Shown here piece by piece: positions 32,748-41,927 of a stretch of DNA of 64,000 nt. The number at the start of each line of letters is the position of its first letter. Position 1 is the first letter of the stretch. Source of the stretch: Sphingomonas turrisvirgatae (lineage in GTDB: Bacteria; Pseudomonadota; Alphaproteobacteria; Sphingomonadales; Sphingomonadaceae). The notes under the pieces are model-generated. The model had not been told where the DNA came from and ran no database searches. It saw only the letters and a list, made by a program, of their open reading frames with translations. Location of the stretch: assembly GCF_001721295.1 (NCBI RefSeq), contig NZ_MDDS01000075.1:1-64000 (forward strand), written 5' to 3'. The translations under genes and the position numbers were made by a program.

Positions 32748-33155
32748 ATGGCAACCCTTCCGGACATTCGCGAAGAATATGCGTTCCTCGACGCGGACGA
32801 CCGCTACCGCCTGCTGATCGACTTGGGCAAGGCGTTAGAGCCGATGCCCGATGCATTGAAGACCGATGCGACGCTGGTGCGCGGCTGTTCGGCGGCGGTG
32901 TGGGTATATCCAACCCTGCGTGAAGGCGGGACGCTGCATTTCCTGGCCGACAGCAACGCTGCGATCACCAAGGGGATCATCGCGCTTGTGCTGTTGACGG
33001 TGCAGGACCGCGCCGCCGACGAGATCCTTGCCGCCGATGTTGAAGGCACGCTTGCCCCATTCGACCTGCGCAATCAGCTCAGTTCGAACCGGACCCAAGG
33101 TATCCCCAATATGATCGCGCTGATCCGCGAGACGGCAGCGCGTTACGCCAACTGA
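32748..33155 (+). CDS. sufE: SufE cysteine desulfuration protein
   Basis: A 135-residue SufE homolog. The sulfur-accepting Cys lies in LVRGCSAAVWV near residue 47; DADDRYRLLIDLGKALEPMP precedes it and LSSNRTQGIPNMIALIR follows, both family signatures. It takes persulfide sulfur from a SufS desulfurase for Fe-S assembly. No other suf gene is in the window. Its 3' end overlaps the ferredoxin-like gene on the other strand by 13 bases. Confidence 0.93.
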   Translation: MATLPDIREEYAFLDADDRYRLLIDLGKALEPMPDALKTDATLVRGCSAAVWVYPTLREGGTLHFLADSNAAITKGIIALVLLTVQDRAADEILAADVEGTLAPFDLRNQLSSNRTQGIPNMIALIRETAARYAN

Positions 33156-33490
33156 TCGACGGTCGCGGCAAGCCCCACGTCGCGCGCGACCGCATCGAGA
33201 TCAGCACCGGCAGGCACGATCAGCCACTCACCGGCGGCAGCGGCATTGACCACCGTAACCGCGCCACGTGGGCAGACGCCCAGGCATTTGACGTCAATCA
33301 CGCCAGCGGCAGCCTTGCGCCCCTTCTTCAGCGCAAGACGTCTGCGCAGCGCCTTGCCGAGCGGCTGCTTACCGTGTTTGCCGAAGCCGCCATCCAGCTT
33401 TCGGGAGCATTTGGCGCAAACTAGGACGACGTGGGCCCAGTTCGAACGAACGCGATTTTTCAATCGGTCGGCTCGACATCGGGCCGCCAT
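33143..33490 (-). CDS. (2Fe-2S) thioredoxin-like ferredoxin
   Basis: A 115-residue frame with VLVCAKCSRKLDGGFG and later IDVKCLGVCPRGAVTVV, that is CxxC and CxxxC spaced as in thioredoxin-fold [2Fe-2S] ferredoxins. It could pass electrons or store a cluster. Only one ATG (33490) exists, overlapping the DnaJ-like gene by 31 bases; a TTG at 33463 overlapping its stop is an attractive alternative start. Confidence 0.7.
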   Translation of the reverse strand: MAARCRADRLKNRVRSNWAHVVLVCAKCSRKLDGGFGKHGKQPLGKALRRRLALKKGRKAAAGVIDVKCLGVCPRGAVTVVNAAAAGEWLIVPAGADLDAVARDVGLAATVDQLA

Positions 33491-34011
33491 TGCCGCCGCT
33501 CCTCGCCGGCACGCAGCACGTCATAAGCAGCCTGGACCGCCTGAAATCGCTCCGCCGCCTCGGCATCGTTGGGGCGAATATCGGGATGGTTTTCCTTGGC
33601 GAGTTTGCGCCAGGTCGTCTTCACCAGTTCGAACTCAGCATCAGGATCAAGGCCCAGCACGTCCAGCGCGCGCATCTCGTCACGCGAACGGCTGCCGTCG
33701 CCCGGCCCGGCCCAGCCATTGTGCTTGCTCTCGGCATAGCCGGACGCAGTGCGCCGCTCATCCGCCTCGCGCTTGGCTGCTTCCTCTGCGGTCAGCCCTT
33801 CGAAATAATTCCAGTTGCGATTATATTCGCCGGCATGTTCCTCGCAGAAATACCAGCGCTCGGGGCTATTGGGCGATTTGGGCGCTGGCCGGTCGCCGGG
33901 CTTGTCACACCCTTCGCGGTCGCACAGCCGCACCTTCACTGCCTCGCGCTCGGCCCCATAGGGCCGCCAGCGGGGAAAGCCCCAATCCACCGATCGTGTC
34001 GAACGCGCCAT
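33460..34011 (-). CDS. DnaJ-like J-domain protein
   Basis: A 183-residue protein from ATG 34011. The C-terminal J domain shows DVLGLDPDAEFELVKTTWRK, the HPD tripeptide (KENHPDIRPND) and RFQAVQAAYDVLRAG. The N-terminal part (RLCDREGCDKPGDRPAP and WYFCEEHAGEYNRNW) is a small cysteine-containing module typical of a sphingomonad/Rhodospirillales J-protein group. It probably stimulates an Hsp70; the client is unknown. Confidence 0.85.
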   Translation of the reverse strand: MARSTRSVDWGFPRWRPYGAEREAVKVRLCDREGCDKPGDRPAPKSPNSPERWYFCEEHAGEYNRNWNYFEGLTAEEAAKREADERRTASGYAESKHNGWAGPGDGSRSRDEMRALDVLGLDPDAEFELVKTTWRKLAKENHPDIRPNDAEAAERFQAVQAAYDVLRAGEERRQWRPDVEPTD

Positions 34012-34119
34012 TGGAAGCAAATAGGCCCGCGCCCCGCCAAATACCAGCGCCGCGACACCCCAAAGCGCCGCTTGACGCCTCCCCCGCCCCCTTGTAGAGG
34101 CCCCGCTTCGCGCTATCAC

Positions 34120-34195
34120 GGCCCCTTCGTCTAGCGGTCTAGGACGTCGCCCTCTCACGGCGAAAACACGGGTTCGAGTCCCGTAGGGGTCACCA
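34120..34195 (+). tRNA. tRNA-Glu (CTC anticodon), CCA encoded
   Basis: GGCCCCTTCGTCTAGCGGTC opens a full cloverleaf: a 7-bp acceptor stem (GGCCCCT with AGGGGTC, one G-U), an anticodon loop with CTC in GCCCTCTCACGGC, a T-arm CGGGTTCGAGTCCCG and an encoded CCA end. It lies at the boundary between the housekeeping genes and block B, a classic position for island insertion. Confidence 0.95.
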
Positions 34196-34318
34196 TTCGG
34201 GTCTAAGCGGGCCGAATTGGCTGTTCTGCGAATTGCTGCATGCGGATGCGCCTTTATCGCGTGGTTCCACCAACCCTCAGCGCATCAAAGCTTCATCCGT
34301 GGAATGGCGTCCCCGGCA

Positions 34319-34891
34319 TTATCTTCTCGCTCTGAACAGGATCTGGTTCACGCGCGAAGCGAACCGCCATCTGCCGTCATGCCCCCTGACATAGATTTCG
34401 CGATACTCGCCCACTGAGCCGGGCCCGGCTGCAAATGGCGGAGTCGTCCCCTCACCTCGAAAGTACAGGATCAATCGGGTGCCGCTCGCCCGGTCGGGCG
34501 CTTCGAACATCACGCGCAGGTTGGTGGAGATATGGCGCGTGGTCCAAGGTTGTTTGGCGCGCTTGGCGTAATAGCTGGCGATCGCAGCGCGCCCGATCAG
34601 GCGGGCGCTGTCTGTCTCGAGCACGCCGTCGGGCGTGAACAGGTCTGCCAGCCGGGTGGCCTCTCCATGATCGAGCAGATAGGCATATTCGATCGTCAGC
34701 CGCTCGATGGCCGCTCGAGCGGCGAGTTCATCCTCTGCCGTGCGGGCCTTTGCCGCCGGCCCCGGCATCAGGAGCGCCGAGGCGAGGAGCGGCCATAGCG
34801 ATGAGCGCAGCGATCCTGCCGCTGCAAATCGCGCCGGGATTAAAAATCGGGCGCCCCGCAGGACGCCCGAGGGGGAGAGGGCTGAAATCAC
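34319..34891 (-). CDS. SnoaL-like (NTF2-fold) protein behind TBDR-C
   Basis: A SnoaL/NTF2-fold polypeptide: AARAAIERLTIEYAYLLDHGEATRLADLFTPDGVLETD, then RHISTNLRVMFE and GEYREIYVRGHDGRWRFASRV. Members are polyketide cyclases, dehydratases or aromatic dioxygenase small-subunit relatives; function is unknown here. The longest frame starts at GTG 34891 overlapping the TBDR-C stop and contains a possible signal peptide (SSLWPLLASALLMPGPAAKA). The terminator of TBDR-C lies inside it, so a later start, such as ATG 34768, is possible. Confidence 0.65.
   Translation of the reverse strand: MISALSPSGVLRGARFLIPARFAAAGSLRSSLWPLLASALLMPGPAAKARTAEDELAARAAIERLTIEYAYLLDHGEATRLADLFTPDGVLETDSARLIGRAAIASYYAKRAKQPWTTRHISTNLRVMFEAPDRASGTRLILYFRGEGTTPPFAAGPGSVGEYREIYVRGHDGRWRFASRVNQILFRARR
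34842..34869 (-). terminator. Terminator behind TBDR-C
   Basis: On the minus strand the stem CGGGCGTCC, loop TGCG, GGGCGCCCG (one G-U) runs into ATTTTTA, 18 bases after the TBDR-C stop. It looks like an intrinsic terminator and may limit expression of the SnoaL-like gene. Confidence 0.75.
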
Positions 34892-37677
34892 AGTCTGACG
34901 CGCACGCCCGCCGTGTAGCGCCGGCCGATCTTGTCGTAATACTGGCCGTTCACTGGCGCGTTGAGCACGAAATAAGGCGTTGCGCGCGGGTCCTGGTCGA
35001 GCAGATTGTTGATCGCCCAGAACAACTCGTAGCGCTTGTCCGCGCCCGCCCAGAACTTGCCGTTGAGGTTGAAGTACCAGGTCGCGGGCACTCGATTATC
35101 GTTGATCGTCTGGCCGCCGGGCACGTTGAACGTGACGTCCTGCACCCCGGCGCTGATGAACATCGTCTGGAGCGATACTTCCCAATGATCGGCGCTGAAC
35201 GTCTGCGTCAGGTCGCCGCGAAAGGTCGGGATCGCGCCCAGCGTATAGGGGTTCATGGCACCGACATGATCGATCGGCACCGAACCCAGGGTGCCCGTGT
35301 CGACGACCGAATGAAGCACATAGGTGCCGCTTGCCGACATGGCATAGCGCCCGCCCGACCCCAGGAACGCCGCCGCCGTGTCATATTGCAGCGTCGCGTC
35401 GATCCCTTCCTGCAGGAACGATCCCAGGTTGATCGTGCCCGACAGGAACGCGGTATGGATGCGCTGCCCGGGATTGGCCGGATCTGGCCCATAGGTGAAG
35501 GCCGAGCAGAAGGCCTGATCGCCGCCGTTGCACAGCGCGGCGATCTGCGCGCTGGTCGGGTTGGAAATCGCATCGTTGATCTCGATCCGGTACCAGTCGA
35601 GCGATAGGCCCAGCCCGCGCAGCCCGCCCGTCCCGCGATAGGCGATGCCCGCCGTCCAGGTGTCGGCAAGTTCCGGGCGCACGTTGACGTTCCCGGCAGT
35701 CGCGTTCTGCGGAATGTTGTTAGTCTTGCTCACCCCGTCGACGATCAGCGTCAGCGGGTTGGTCAGCACGCTGCCCGGGCTGAACAATTCGTTGAGCGCA
35801 GGCGCGCGGATATCGCGCGAGCGCGAGACACGCAGGTTAAGGCCTTCCAGCGGCGACCACACCGCGCCGCCTTTCCACGCGACCTGACCGCCGGCCGTGC
35901 TGTAATCGGCATAGCGAACCGCGCCATTGGCGCTGAACCCCGTGAACAGCGGCACGGTACCTTCGAGATAGGCTTCCTTGACGTTGAAGTCGCCCGACCA
36001 GGGCACTGCATTGCCTGCGCCCAGATAGCCATTCGCGGCTGCGATCGGATCGGCCGTGAGATCCTCGGTCTCGCGTCGATACTCACCGCCCACGGCCACG
36101 CGAACCGGGCCGGCCGGCAGGTCGAACAGGTCACCCACGATGTTCGCCGCGACCGTCAATTGAGTATAATCGACGTCGCTGGCCGGCTCCCCCCAGATAT
36201 AGTCACGCGCTGCCGCGCTGGTATTCCCTTCCCCGAACAGGTTCAGCGGCTGGCAACCGGCGGCGGCCGGATTGTTCTGCGCCACCGCGCGACAGACGAT
36301 CGCGCCGTTGGGCGTACCGGTCAGGAATCTTCCCTGATCGACGGCATCGATGGCAAAGTTGAGGTTGCTGGTAATCAGCACCTTGGACGCGCGTTGGCGG
36401 TAGTAATTCTCGCCATAGCTTGCATGGGCGTCCCAGCTCCAGCTGCCGCCCAGCTTGCCCTTTACGCCGATCGTGGCATGCGGTGTCTCGTTCGTGATGC
36501 GGAACTGATTGTTGCCGATGTCAAAGCCGATGCGGCTGATGTTGATGCTGCCGGTGGGAGCTACCAGCGCACGAACGGCGGCGGGGAGAAAGGCGTTGTC
36601 GCCCCGGATCGCTTGCCGATCGAGCCTCAGCACCGCGCTTTGAATGTCGCCTTGCGCCTTCGACCAGCCACCCTCGACATAGGCGGTCAGCCTGTCCGAG
36701 AAATCGAAATACACGCTGCCATAGGCGGTAAGCCGCTCGACGCCCGGTACCGTGGTGGTCTGTGCGTTGACCGAAATCCCTTCCCCGCCGACCATGACCC
36801 GCCCGTCGATCGGGCTGCCATAGTTGAACCGCCGCAACGATCCGTCCGGATTGAACGTCTGCCCGACCAGCGCGGCCGGCCCGGTAACGATCACGCCGCC
36901 GGCACCCAGCGAGTTCACGACATTCTCGGCCAGCAGCAGGTTGGTCGGGCCGTTGCGATTGGTGACGATCAACTGGCCCCGCCGCCCCCAGTCGCGGGTG
37001 TAGAAGCTGCCGACTCCCTCGACGTCAGAATAATCGACGCTCAGCAGCGCATTGCCGCGCCCGCCCGCAAAGCCGGTCCCCGCGAGGAACCCGACGCGAA
37101 AGCGGCGATCGTCGCCCTGCTCGGAAATGCCGGTCTGCACGCGCGCGTCGATGCCGTCATATTTGGTCTTCATGATCAGGTTGACGACGCCTGACACCGC
37201 GTCGGACCCGTACAGCGCCGAAGCCCCGCCGGTCACCACATCGATCCGGTCGATCATGATCGTCGGGATGAGGTTGAGGTCGGTCGTGGTCGGCACGCTC
37301 TGGTTCGCAGCGGGCGCGAACGGCACCACGCGCGAGCCGTTGACCAGCACCAGCGTCCGCTGCCCGCCCAGCCCGCGGAGATCGGCGGTCGCCTGGCCCG
37401 GGCTCGACAGGTTGGTCGCGTTGGCGTTGGGCGAGCGCGTCGCCTTGAATGCCGGATTCTGGTTCAGCACCTCCATGATCGTTTCCGATCCCTGGCGATC
37501 GAGCACCTCATCGCCGATGACTTGCGTCGGTGTCGGCGCGTCCAGCCCGTTCTGGGCCGTGCGGGAGGCAGTGACGACGATGGTATCGGCATCGGCCGGT
37601 TCGGCGCTGTCCTGCGCCGCCGCCGGCGACGTTAGCAGCGCAAGCCCGCTGCAAGCCGTCAGCAAAGTGAGTTTCAT
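34888..37677 (-). CDS. TonB-dependent receptor (TBDR-C)
   Basis: A 929-residue receptor with the signal peptide MKLTLLTACSGLALLTSPAA. The plug has VVTASRTAQNGLDAPTPTQV, NPAFKATRSPNANATN, LRGLGGQRTLVLVNGSRVV and VVTGGASALYGSDAVSGVVN; the barrel ends in YTAGVRVRL. It is a close paralog of TBDR-B in block A. AAAGGGGGACACC supplies the ribosome site. It stands 15 bases downstream of the secreted metallohydrolase and, through it, TBDR-D, so these genes may form one transcript induced through FecI/FecR. The substrate is unknown. Confidence 0.9.
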   Translation of the reverse strand: MKLTLLTACSGLALLTSPAAAQDSAEPADADTIVVTASRTAQNGLDAPTPTQVIGDEVLDRQGSETIMEVLNQNPAFKATRSPNANATNLSSPGQATADLRGLGGQRTLVLVNGSRVVPFAPAANQSVPTTTDLNLIPTIMIDRIDVVTGGASALYGSDAVSGVVNLIMKTKYDGIDARVQTGISEQGDDRRFRVGFLAGTGFAGGRGNALLSVDYSDVEGVGSFYTRDWGRRGQLIVTNRNGPTNLLLAENVVNSLGAGGVIVTGPAALVGQTFNPDGSLRRFNYGSPIDGRVMVGGEGISVNAQTTTVPGVERLTAYGSVYFDFSDRLTAYVEGGWSKAQGDIQSAVLRLDRQAIRGDNAFLPAAVRALVAPTGSINISRIGFDIGNNQFRITNETPHATIGVKGKLGGSWSWDAHASYGENYYRQRASKVLITSNLNFAIDAVDQGRFLTGTPNGAIVCRAVAQNNPAAAGCQPLNLFGEGNTSAAARDYIWGEPASDVDYTQLTVAANIVGDLFDLPAGPVRVAVGGEYRRETEDLTADPIAAANGYLGAGNAVPWSGDFNVKEAYLEGTVPLFTGFSANGAVRYADYSTAGGQVAWKGGAVWSPLEGLNLRVSRSRDIRAPALNELFSPGSVLTNPLTLIVDGVSKTNNIPQNATAGNVNVRPELADTWTAGIAYRGTGGLRGLGLSLDWYRIEINDAISNPTSAQIAALCNGGDQAFCSAFTYGPDPANPGQRIHTAFLSGTINLGSFLQEGIDATLQYDTAAAFLGSGGRYAMSASGTYVLHSVVDTGTLGSVPIDHVGAMNPYTLGAIPTFRGDLTQTFSADHWEVSLQTMFISAGVQDVTFNVPGGQTINDNRVPATWYFNLNGKFWAGADKRYELFWAINNLLDQDPRATPYFVLNAPVNGQYYDKIGRRYTAGVRVRL

Positions 37678-37692
37678 GGTGTCCCCCTTTGA

Positions 37693-38697
37693 TCAGCGCC
37701 GCGCCGGTGCCGGCGGCAATCCCAGCAACGCCGCCGGGTTATCGACGGTCATTCGGCGCACCTCTGCCGCGGTGAACCCGCGCTTGCGCAGCAGGCCGGC
37801 AACCATCGCGATCATGTCGTCCGGCATGACTTGGCCCAATTGCCCGCCATCGCTGCTCAGGATCACATGGTCGGGGCCAAGCGTGCGGATCGCCTGTGCA
37901 TATTGGTCGAAGGTGAAACTTGCCCGCCGCCCGATCAGGAACCCGGCAACGAACTCGATCCTGGCGCCCAGCGCGATCGCTTCCTGCATCTGCGCGATGG
38001 TCATGTCGATCGGATGGCCGATCGCGTGCGTGACGACGATCCGCTCGATGCCCTGCCGCCGCGCCTCGCGGATCACCAGCAGTGCTTCGGCCGGACTGAC
38101 ATGCCCGGTTGCCAAGGCCAGCTTGATCTCGCTGTCGCGCACCTTTGCCGTGGCGATGGCGGCGATCACTGCCTTGGTTTCGGCCAGCAACTCGCCATTG
38201 CGCGACACACGGACAAACGGCCGGTCCTGGTCGCGCGACTTGACGTTGGCTTCGCTGTCCCAGGTTGGCATACTGACGATCCGGGCGCGACCGCCCTTCA
38301 CCTCGCCGAAATGATGGACCGCTGCGGGATTGAGCCCGCCGACGGTGTGGTTGAGGCACAGCTGGCCGAACACTTCGACGCCCGGCACCAATTTCGACGC
38401 CAGATAGGCGAGCTGCGCCGACTGGTCGTAATGCTGCTTGATGACGAAGCCGCGCATCCCGGCCTTCTTCGCGCGGTTCGCCATCTCGATTACGTCGAGC
38501 GCGCGGCGCGCCTGCGCACTGTGCGGGCCGAAGCTGTCGGGATCGAGATGCGTGTGAATGTCGATGGCACCGCGGAGCAGCGCCCGGTCGGCCGCCGTCG
38601 GCGGCGGCAGCGTGCTCAGCGTGGCGGGTTGATCATGCGCCCCGCCCAGCAGCGTGGCTGCCAGCAGCAGCGCCAGGGTCCGTTTCGCGCGGATCAC
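37693..38697 (-). CDS. Exported amidohydrolase-superfamily protein (DUF6282-like)
   Basis: A 334-residue protein with a signal peptide (KRTLALLLAATLLGGAH). The metal-dependent TIM-barrel pattern is seen in GAIDIHTHLDPDSFGPH, GFVIKQHYDQSAQLA, LALATGHVSPAEAL, VVTHAIGHPIDMT and HVILSSDGGQLGQ (terminal Asp). It should act in the periplasm on an imported compound. Translation begins at GTG 38697 overlapping the TBDR-D stop (GTGA). A hydrolase translated between two receptors suggests that it processes what one of them imports. Confidence 0.75.
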   Translation of the reverse strand: MIRAKRTLALLLAATLLGGAHDQPATLSTLPPPTAADRALLRGAIDIHTHLDPDSFGPHSAQARRALDVIEMANRAKKAGMRGFVIKQHYDQSAQLAYLASKLVPGVEVFGQLCLNHTVGGLNPAAVHHFGEVKGGRARIVSMPTWDSEANVKSRDQDRPFVRVSRNGELLAETKAVIAAIATAKVRDSEIKLALATGHVSPAEALLVIREARRQGIERIVVTHAIGHPIDMTIAQMQEAIALGARIEFVAGFLIGRRASFTFDQYAQAIRTLGPDHVILSSDGGQLGQVMPDDMIAMVAGLLRKRGFTAAEVRRMTVDNPAALLGLPPAPARR

Positions 38698-41600
38698 AGC
38701 CGAATCCTCCCGCCAATGACAAAATAGGCGCCGCGCCGGTCATAGAATGGCGAGTTGGCCACGGTGGGGGTTGCGATCGAATTGGGCGTGATCGGCGGAT
38801 CGACGTTGAACAGGTTTTCGACGCGCCCATAAAGCTCGACCGCCGAATTGAGTTTGTACGACGCGTTAAGATCGACATAGCCGCGACCCGGAACCGTATT
38901 GTCGATCAGATCGAGGGTCGTGATGTTGAAGCGCGTGTCGAACTTGCCGCCGTCAACGTAGCGATAGCCCACACCCAGCTTCCAGGGTCCGACCGCGTAG
39001 TTCGCGTCGAGGTTGAAGCGCCACTCAGGCAATCCGACGGGCGGCGGCGCCAGGCCTACCAGACCGACGAAATCGTTGGTGATCCCGTTGGATGTCGTCG
39101 AGATTTCGGCGACATAGTTCGCCAGGCCGCGCAGGCTGAGTTGTCCGCCGAACAGCTGAAAGCGATATTGCAGTTCAACGTCCACGCCGCTGGTCTTCAG
39201 CGAATCCGCGTTGAAGGGGATGACGTTGATCTGCGTGATATTTTGCGTCGCCGGATCGCGGACGACGCCCGAACAGAATTCGGTGCGGCCCTGGTTGCAA
39301 TAATCGACGATGCTTTGCGGCGCGATGGTCGAAATCGCCTGTTTGATGGCGATTCGATAATAGTCGATCGAGGCCCGCAGCCCCGGCAGAAAGCCGGGCT
39401 GGAAGATGACGCCGGCGGTCAATGTGTCGGCGCGTTCGGGAACCAGCGCGGTATTGCCGCTGGTGATCTGCAATGTCGGTCGCGAGATATTGGTGCGCGG
39501 ATCGACGATCGCGCTGATTACCTGATTACCACGCTGGAACAGCTCGTAATTATTCGGCGCGCGAATATCGCGCGACAGCGTGGCGCGGAACCGAAGGTCG
39601 GGAACAGGTGAATAGCTCGCACCGACCTTCCAGGTCGTCACGCCCCCGCTCAGCTCGTAATCGGTATAGCGGATCGCGCCGTTGAGATCAAGATTATCGG
39701 CCCACGCCACACCATTGGCGAGCGGCACGACGACCTCGGCATAGCCTTCCTTGACCGTGAACTCGCCGGCGAAAGGCTGCGAGTTGATCGATCGCCAGCG
39801 CCGCAACGCTGAATCCGCGTCCGAAGTCAGGCTGGTCTTCTCGCGACGATATTCGGCGCCGACCGCGAACTTGACGTCCCCAGCCCAGGTGCGAAACGGA
39901 CTGCCCGACAGGTTCGCCGCGAACACATCCTGTTCCTGCCGCGACCGTGTCCAGGACGTACCGCGATAATAGTTCAACGCCGCTTGGTTGATCGATCCGG
40001 CGCCGAACGGGTTGATCGGCACGCAGTTGCGGATGTCGCCATAGGGGTCCTGCGCTGCCGTTGGATTAGGATTGTTGAGCAACGCGCGGCAGATAGGCTG
40101 GCCAGTCGCGGGATTGGTTACCGCGTCCAGCCCCAGCGTCCAGCGATTGGCGATGCGATTGTAATAGCTGATCGATTCATAGCTGTTGCGGCTGATCTGC
40201 GCCGATACGTCCCAGCGCCAGCCATTGCCGAAGCTGCCCTCAAGGCCGAAGGTCAATCGCTTCACATCGGTCGCGTTGTCGAAGAGCGACGTCTGGTCCT
40301 CAAAGTTCATGCGGCCGACGGTGATGCTCGACACGCCCTGCGCCGCCATCGCGATGCGCACGGCCGACGGCAGATAGGCATTGTCGTTGCGGACGGTGAA
40401 GCCGGCATCATCGCGATTGGGCGATAGATCGGAGAGGACGTTGACGCGGGAGTAGAGGAAATCGGCGAACATCGTGACCTTGTCGCTCAGCTCGTAGCGC
40501 ATGCCGGCATAGCCGGTGATCCGCTCGATCTCGGGCAGGATATTGCCTTCGTCGACCAGCGTCGCGCCATCGCCGCCGGTCATGTACGTGCCACCGATAT
40601 TGGTACCGTAGTTGAACGGGATCACGGTTCCGCCTGGACCGAACTGCACGCCGGTCCCGGCCGGAAAGCCCAACCGTTGCGCGATCTGCAGGCCGATCGC
40701 GCGCGTCAGCACCCCGCCTGCCGTCATCTGGGTAAAGCGCGAATTGTTGGCGATCAGCAGCCGCGGCTGACCGTTGGTGGCCGTATATGCCGGGTTGGTG
40801 AGCAGCGCGGTCTTGTCATCGCCCCAGGGCCGCGTTCCCTGCGCCGTCTGCCCGTCATTGTGCATGTAATCGGCAGCGACGGTCAGGTGCAGCCGGTCGT
40901 CCAGCAAACCGATGCCATAGGCTGCGCTGATCGCGGGCCGATGGTGGTCGTCATAGACCGACTCACCATAGGAAAGGTCCAGCTTGAGCCCCTTCAGGTT
41001 CTTGTCGAGCATGAAGTTGACCACGCCAGCCACGGCATCAGAGCCATAGGCCGCAGACGCGCCGCCCGTGACGATCTCGATACTGCTGATGAGCGCGACG
41101 GGCACGATGTTGGTGTCGATCGTTCCGGCCGGATCGGTGAACGCGACCCGCCGCCCGTCGATCAACAGCAACGTGCGCTGCGTGCCGAGGCCGCGCAGAT
41201 CGGCATTGGACGCGCCCACGGGCTCGCTCGACTTGCCGATATTCTGGTTGATGCGCAGCTGCGGCACATCATCCAGCAGGTCGGCGACCGTGCTGGCGGC
41301 CTTTGCCTGCAGGTCTGCCTGGTTCAAACTCGTCACCGGCGTCGGCGCGGTAAAGCCGCTGATGCGTGTGCCGGTGACGGTAATTGCCTGCTGTTCTTCG
41401 GCGGCCTCGTCAGCCGACGCGGCGGGCGCGGGTCCTGGTTCCTGCGGCTCGGCTTCGGTGCGGCTCGGGCGCGCGGCCGGCTGCGGCTCGCGCCGGGCGG
41501 GGGCGACGGCATCCACGACATAGGCGTTGGCATTCGCCTTGCGCGCGGACAGACCGGTACCCGCGAGCATGCGGCGCAGCGCCTCGTCCGCCGAAAGGCT

Positions 41601-41831
41601 CCCGCGCAGCGCCTGCGATCGCACGCCCACCATCCGTGCCGGATCGAACATCACCGCCTTGCCGCTCTGCCGCCCGAAAGCTTCGAGCGCTCGCGCAAGT
41701 TCCTGCGCGGGAATGTCATAGCTTCGACGTTCGGTTGCAGCGGCAGCTGCCGCGGGCATGCCAGGCAGCGCCCCCAGCGCTACGCCGGCAAGCGCAATAG
41801 CCCATAGTCGGCCGCAAGCGCGATCACGCAT
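38694..41831 (-). CDS. TonB-dependent transducer with STN domain (TBDR-D, FecA-like)
   Basis: A 1045-residue receptor. Behind the signal peptide lies an STN/secretin-like signalling domain (SYDIPAQELARALEAFGRQS, then LSADEALRRMLAGTGL), next a Pro/Glu-rich linker, then the plug (VTGTRISGFTAPTPVTSL, LRGLGTQRTLLLIDGRRVA, VTGGASAAYGSDAVAGVVN) and the barrel ending in FVIGGRIRL. The STN domain touches a FecR-type anti-sigma factor, and fecI and fecR genes lie directly upstream. ATG 41831 is preferred for GGGGTGAGG upstream. The plug and barrel closely resemble TBDR-E, which lacks STN, implying related ligands. Confidence 0.92.
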   Translation of the reverse strand: MRDRACGRLWAIALAGVALGALPGMPAAAAAATERRSYDIPAQELARALEAFGRQSGKAVMFDPARMVGVRSQALRGSLSADEALRRMLAGTGLSARKANANAYVVDAVAPARREPQPAARPSRTEAEPQEPGPAPAASADEAAEEQQAITVTGTRISGFTAPTPVTSLNQADLQAKAASTVADLLDDVPQLRINQNIGKSSEPVGASNADLRGLGTQRTLLLIDGRRVAFTDPAGTIDTNIVPVALISSIEIVTGGASAAYGSDAVAGVVNFMLDKNLKGLKLDLSYGESVYDDHHRPAISAAYGIGLLDDRLHLTVAADYMHNDGQTAQGTRPWGDDKTALLTNPAYTATNGQPRLLIANNSRFTQMTAGGVLTRAIGLQIAQRLGFPAGTGVQFGPGGTVIPFNYGTNIGGTYMTGGDGATLVDEGNILPEIERITGYAGMRYELSDKVTMFADFLYSRVNVLSDLSPNRDDAGFTVRNDNAYLPSAVRIAMAAQGVSSITVGRMNFEDQTSLFDNATDVKRLTFGLEGSFGNGWRWDVSAQISRNSYESISYYNRIANRWTLGLDAVTNPATGQPICRALLNNPNPTAAQDPYGDIRNCVPINPFGAGSINQAALNYYRGTSWTRSRQEQDVFAANLSGSPFRTWAGDVKFAVGAEYRREKTSLTSDADSALRRWRSINSQPFAGEFTVKEGYAEVVVPLANGVAWADNLDLNGAIRYTDYELSGGVTTWKVGASYSPVPDLRFRATLSRDIRAPNNYELFQRGNQVISAIVDPRTNISRPTLQITSGNTALVPERADTLTAGVIFQPGFLPGLRASIDYYRIAIKQAISTIAPQSIVDYCNQGRTEFCSGVVRDPATQNITQINVIPFNADSLKTSGVDVELQYRFQLFGGQLSLRGLANYVAEISTTSNGITNDFVGLVGLAPPPVGLPEWRFNLDANYAVGPWKLGVGYRYVDGGKFDTRFNITTLDLIDNTVPGRGYVDLNASYKLNSAVELYGRVENLFNVDPPITPNSIATPTVANSPFYDRRGAYFVIGGRIRL

Positions 41832-41927
41832 CCTCACCCCCATTTTTGCCTTCCGCGCGTCTTCGCGGCTTATGCTAGTAAAGACGCAGTCCGATCGGGG
41901 GTCCGAACGCCAAACCGTAAAAAATTA

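Noticed and set aside
34750..37194. Plus-strand frames opposite TBDR-C
   Set aside because: Antisense shadows with no ribosome sites; the receptor on the minus strand is intact from signal peptide to terminal strand.
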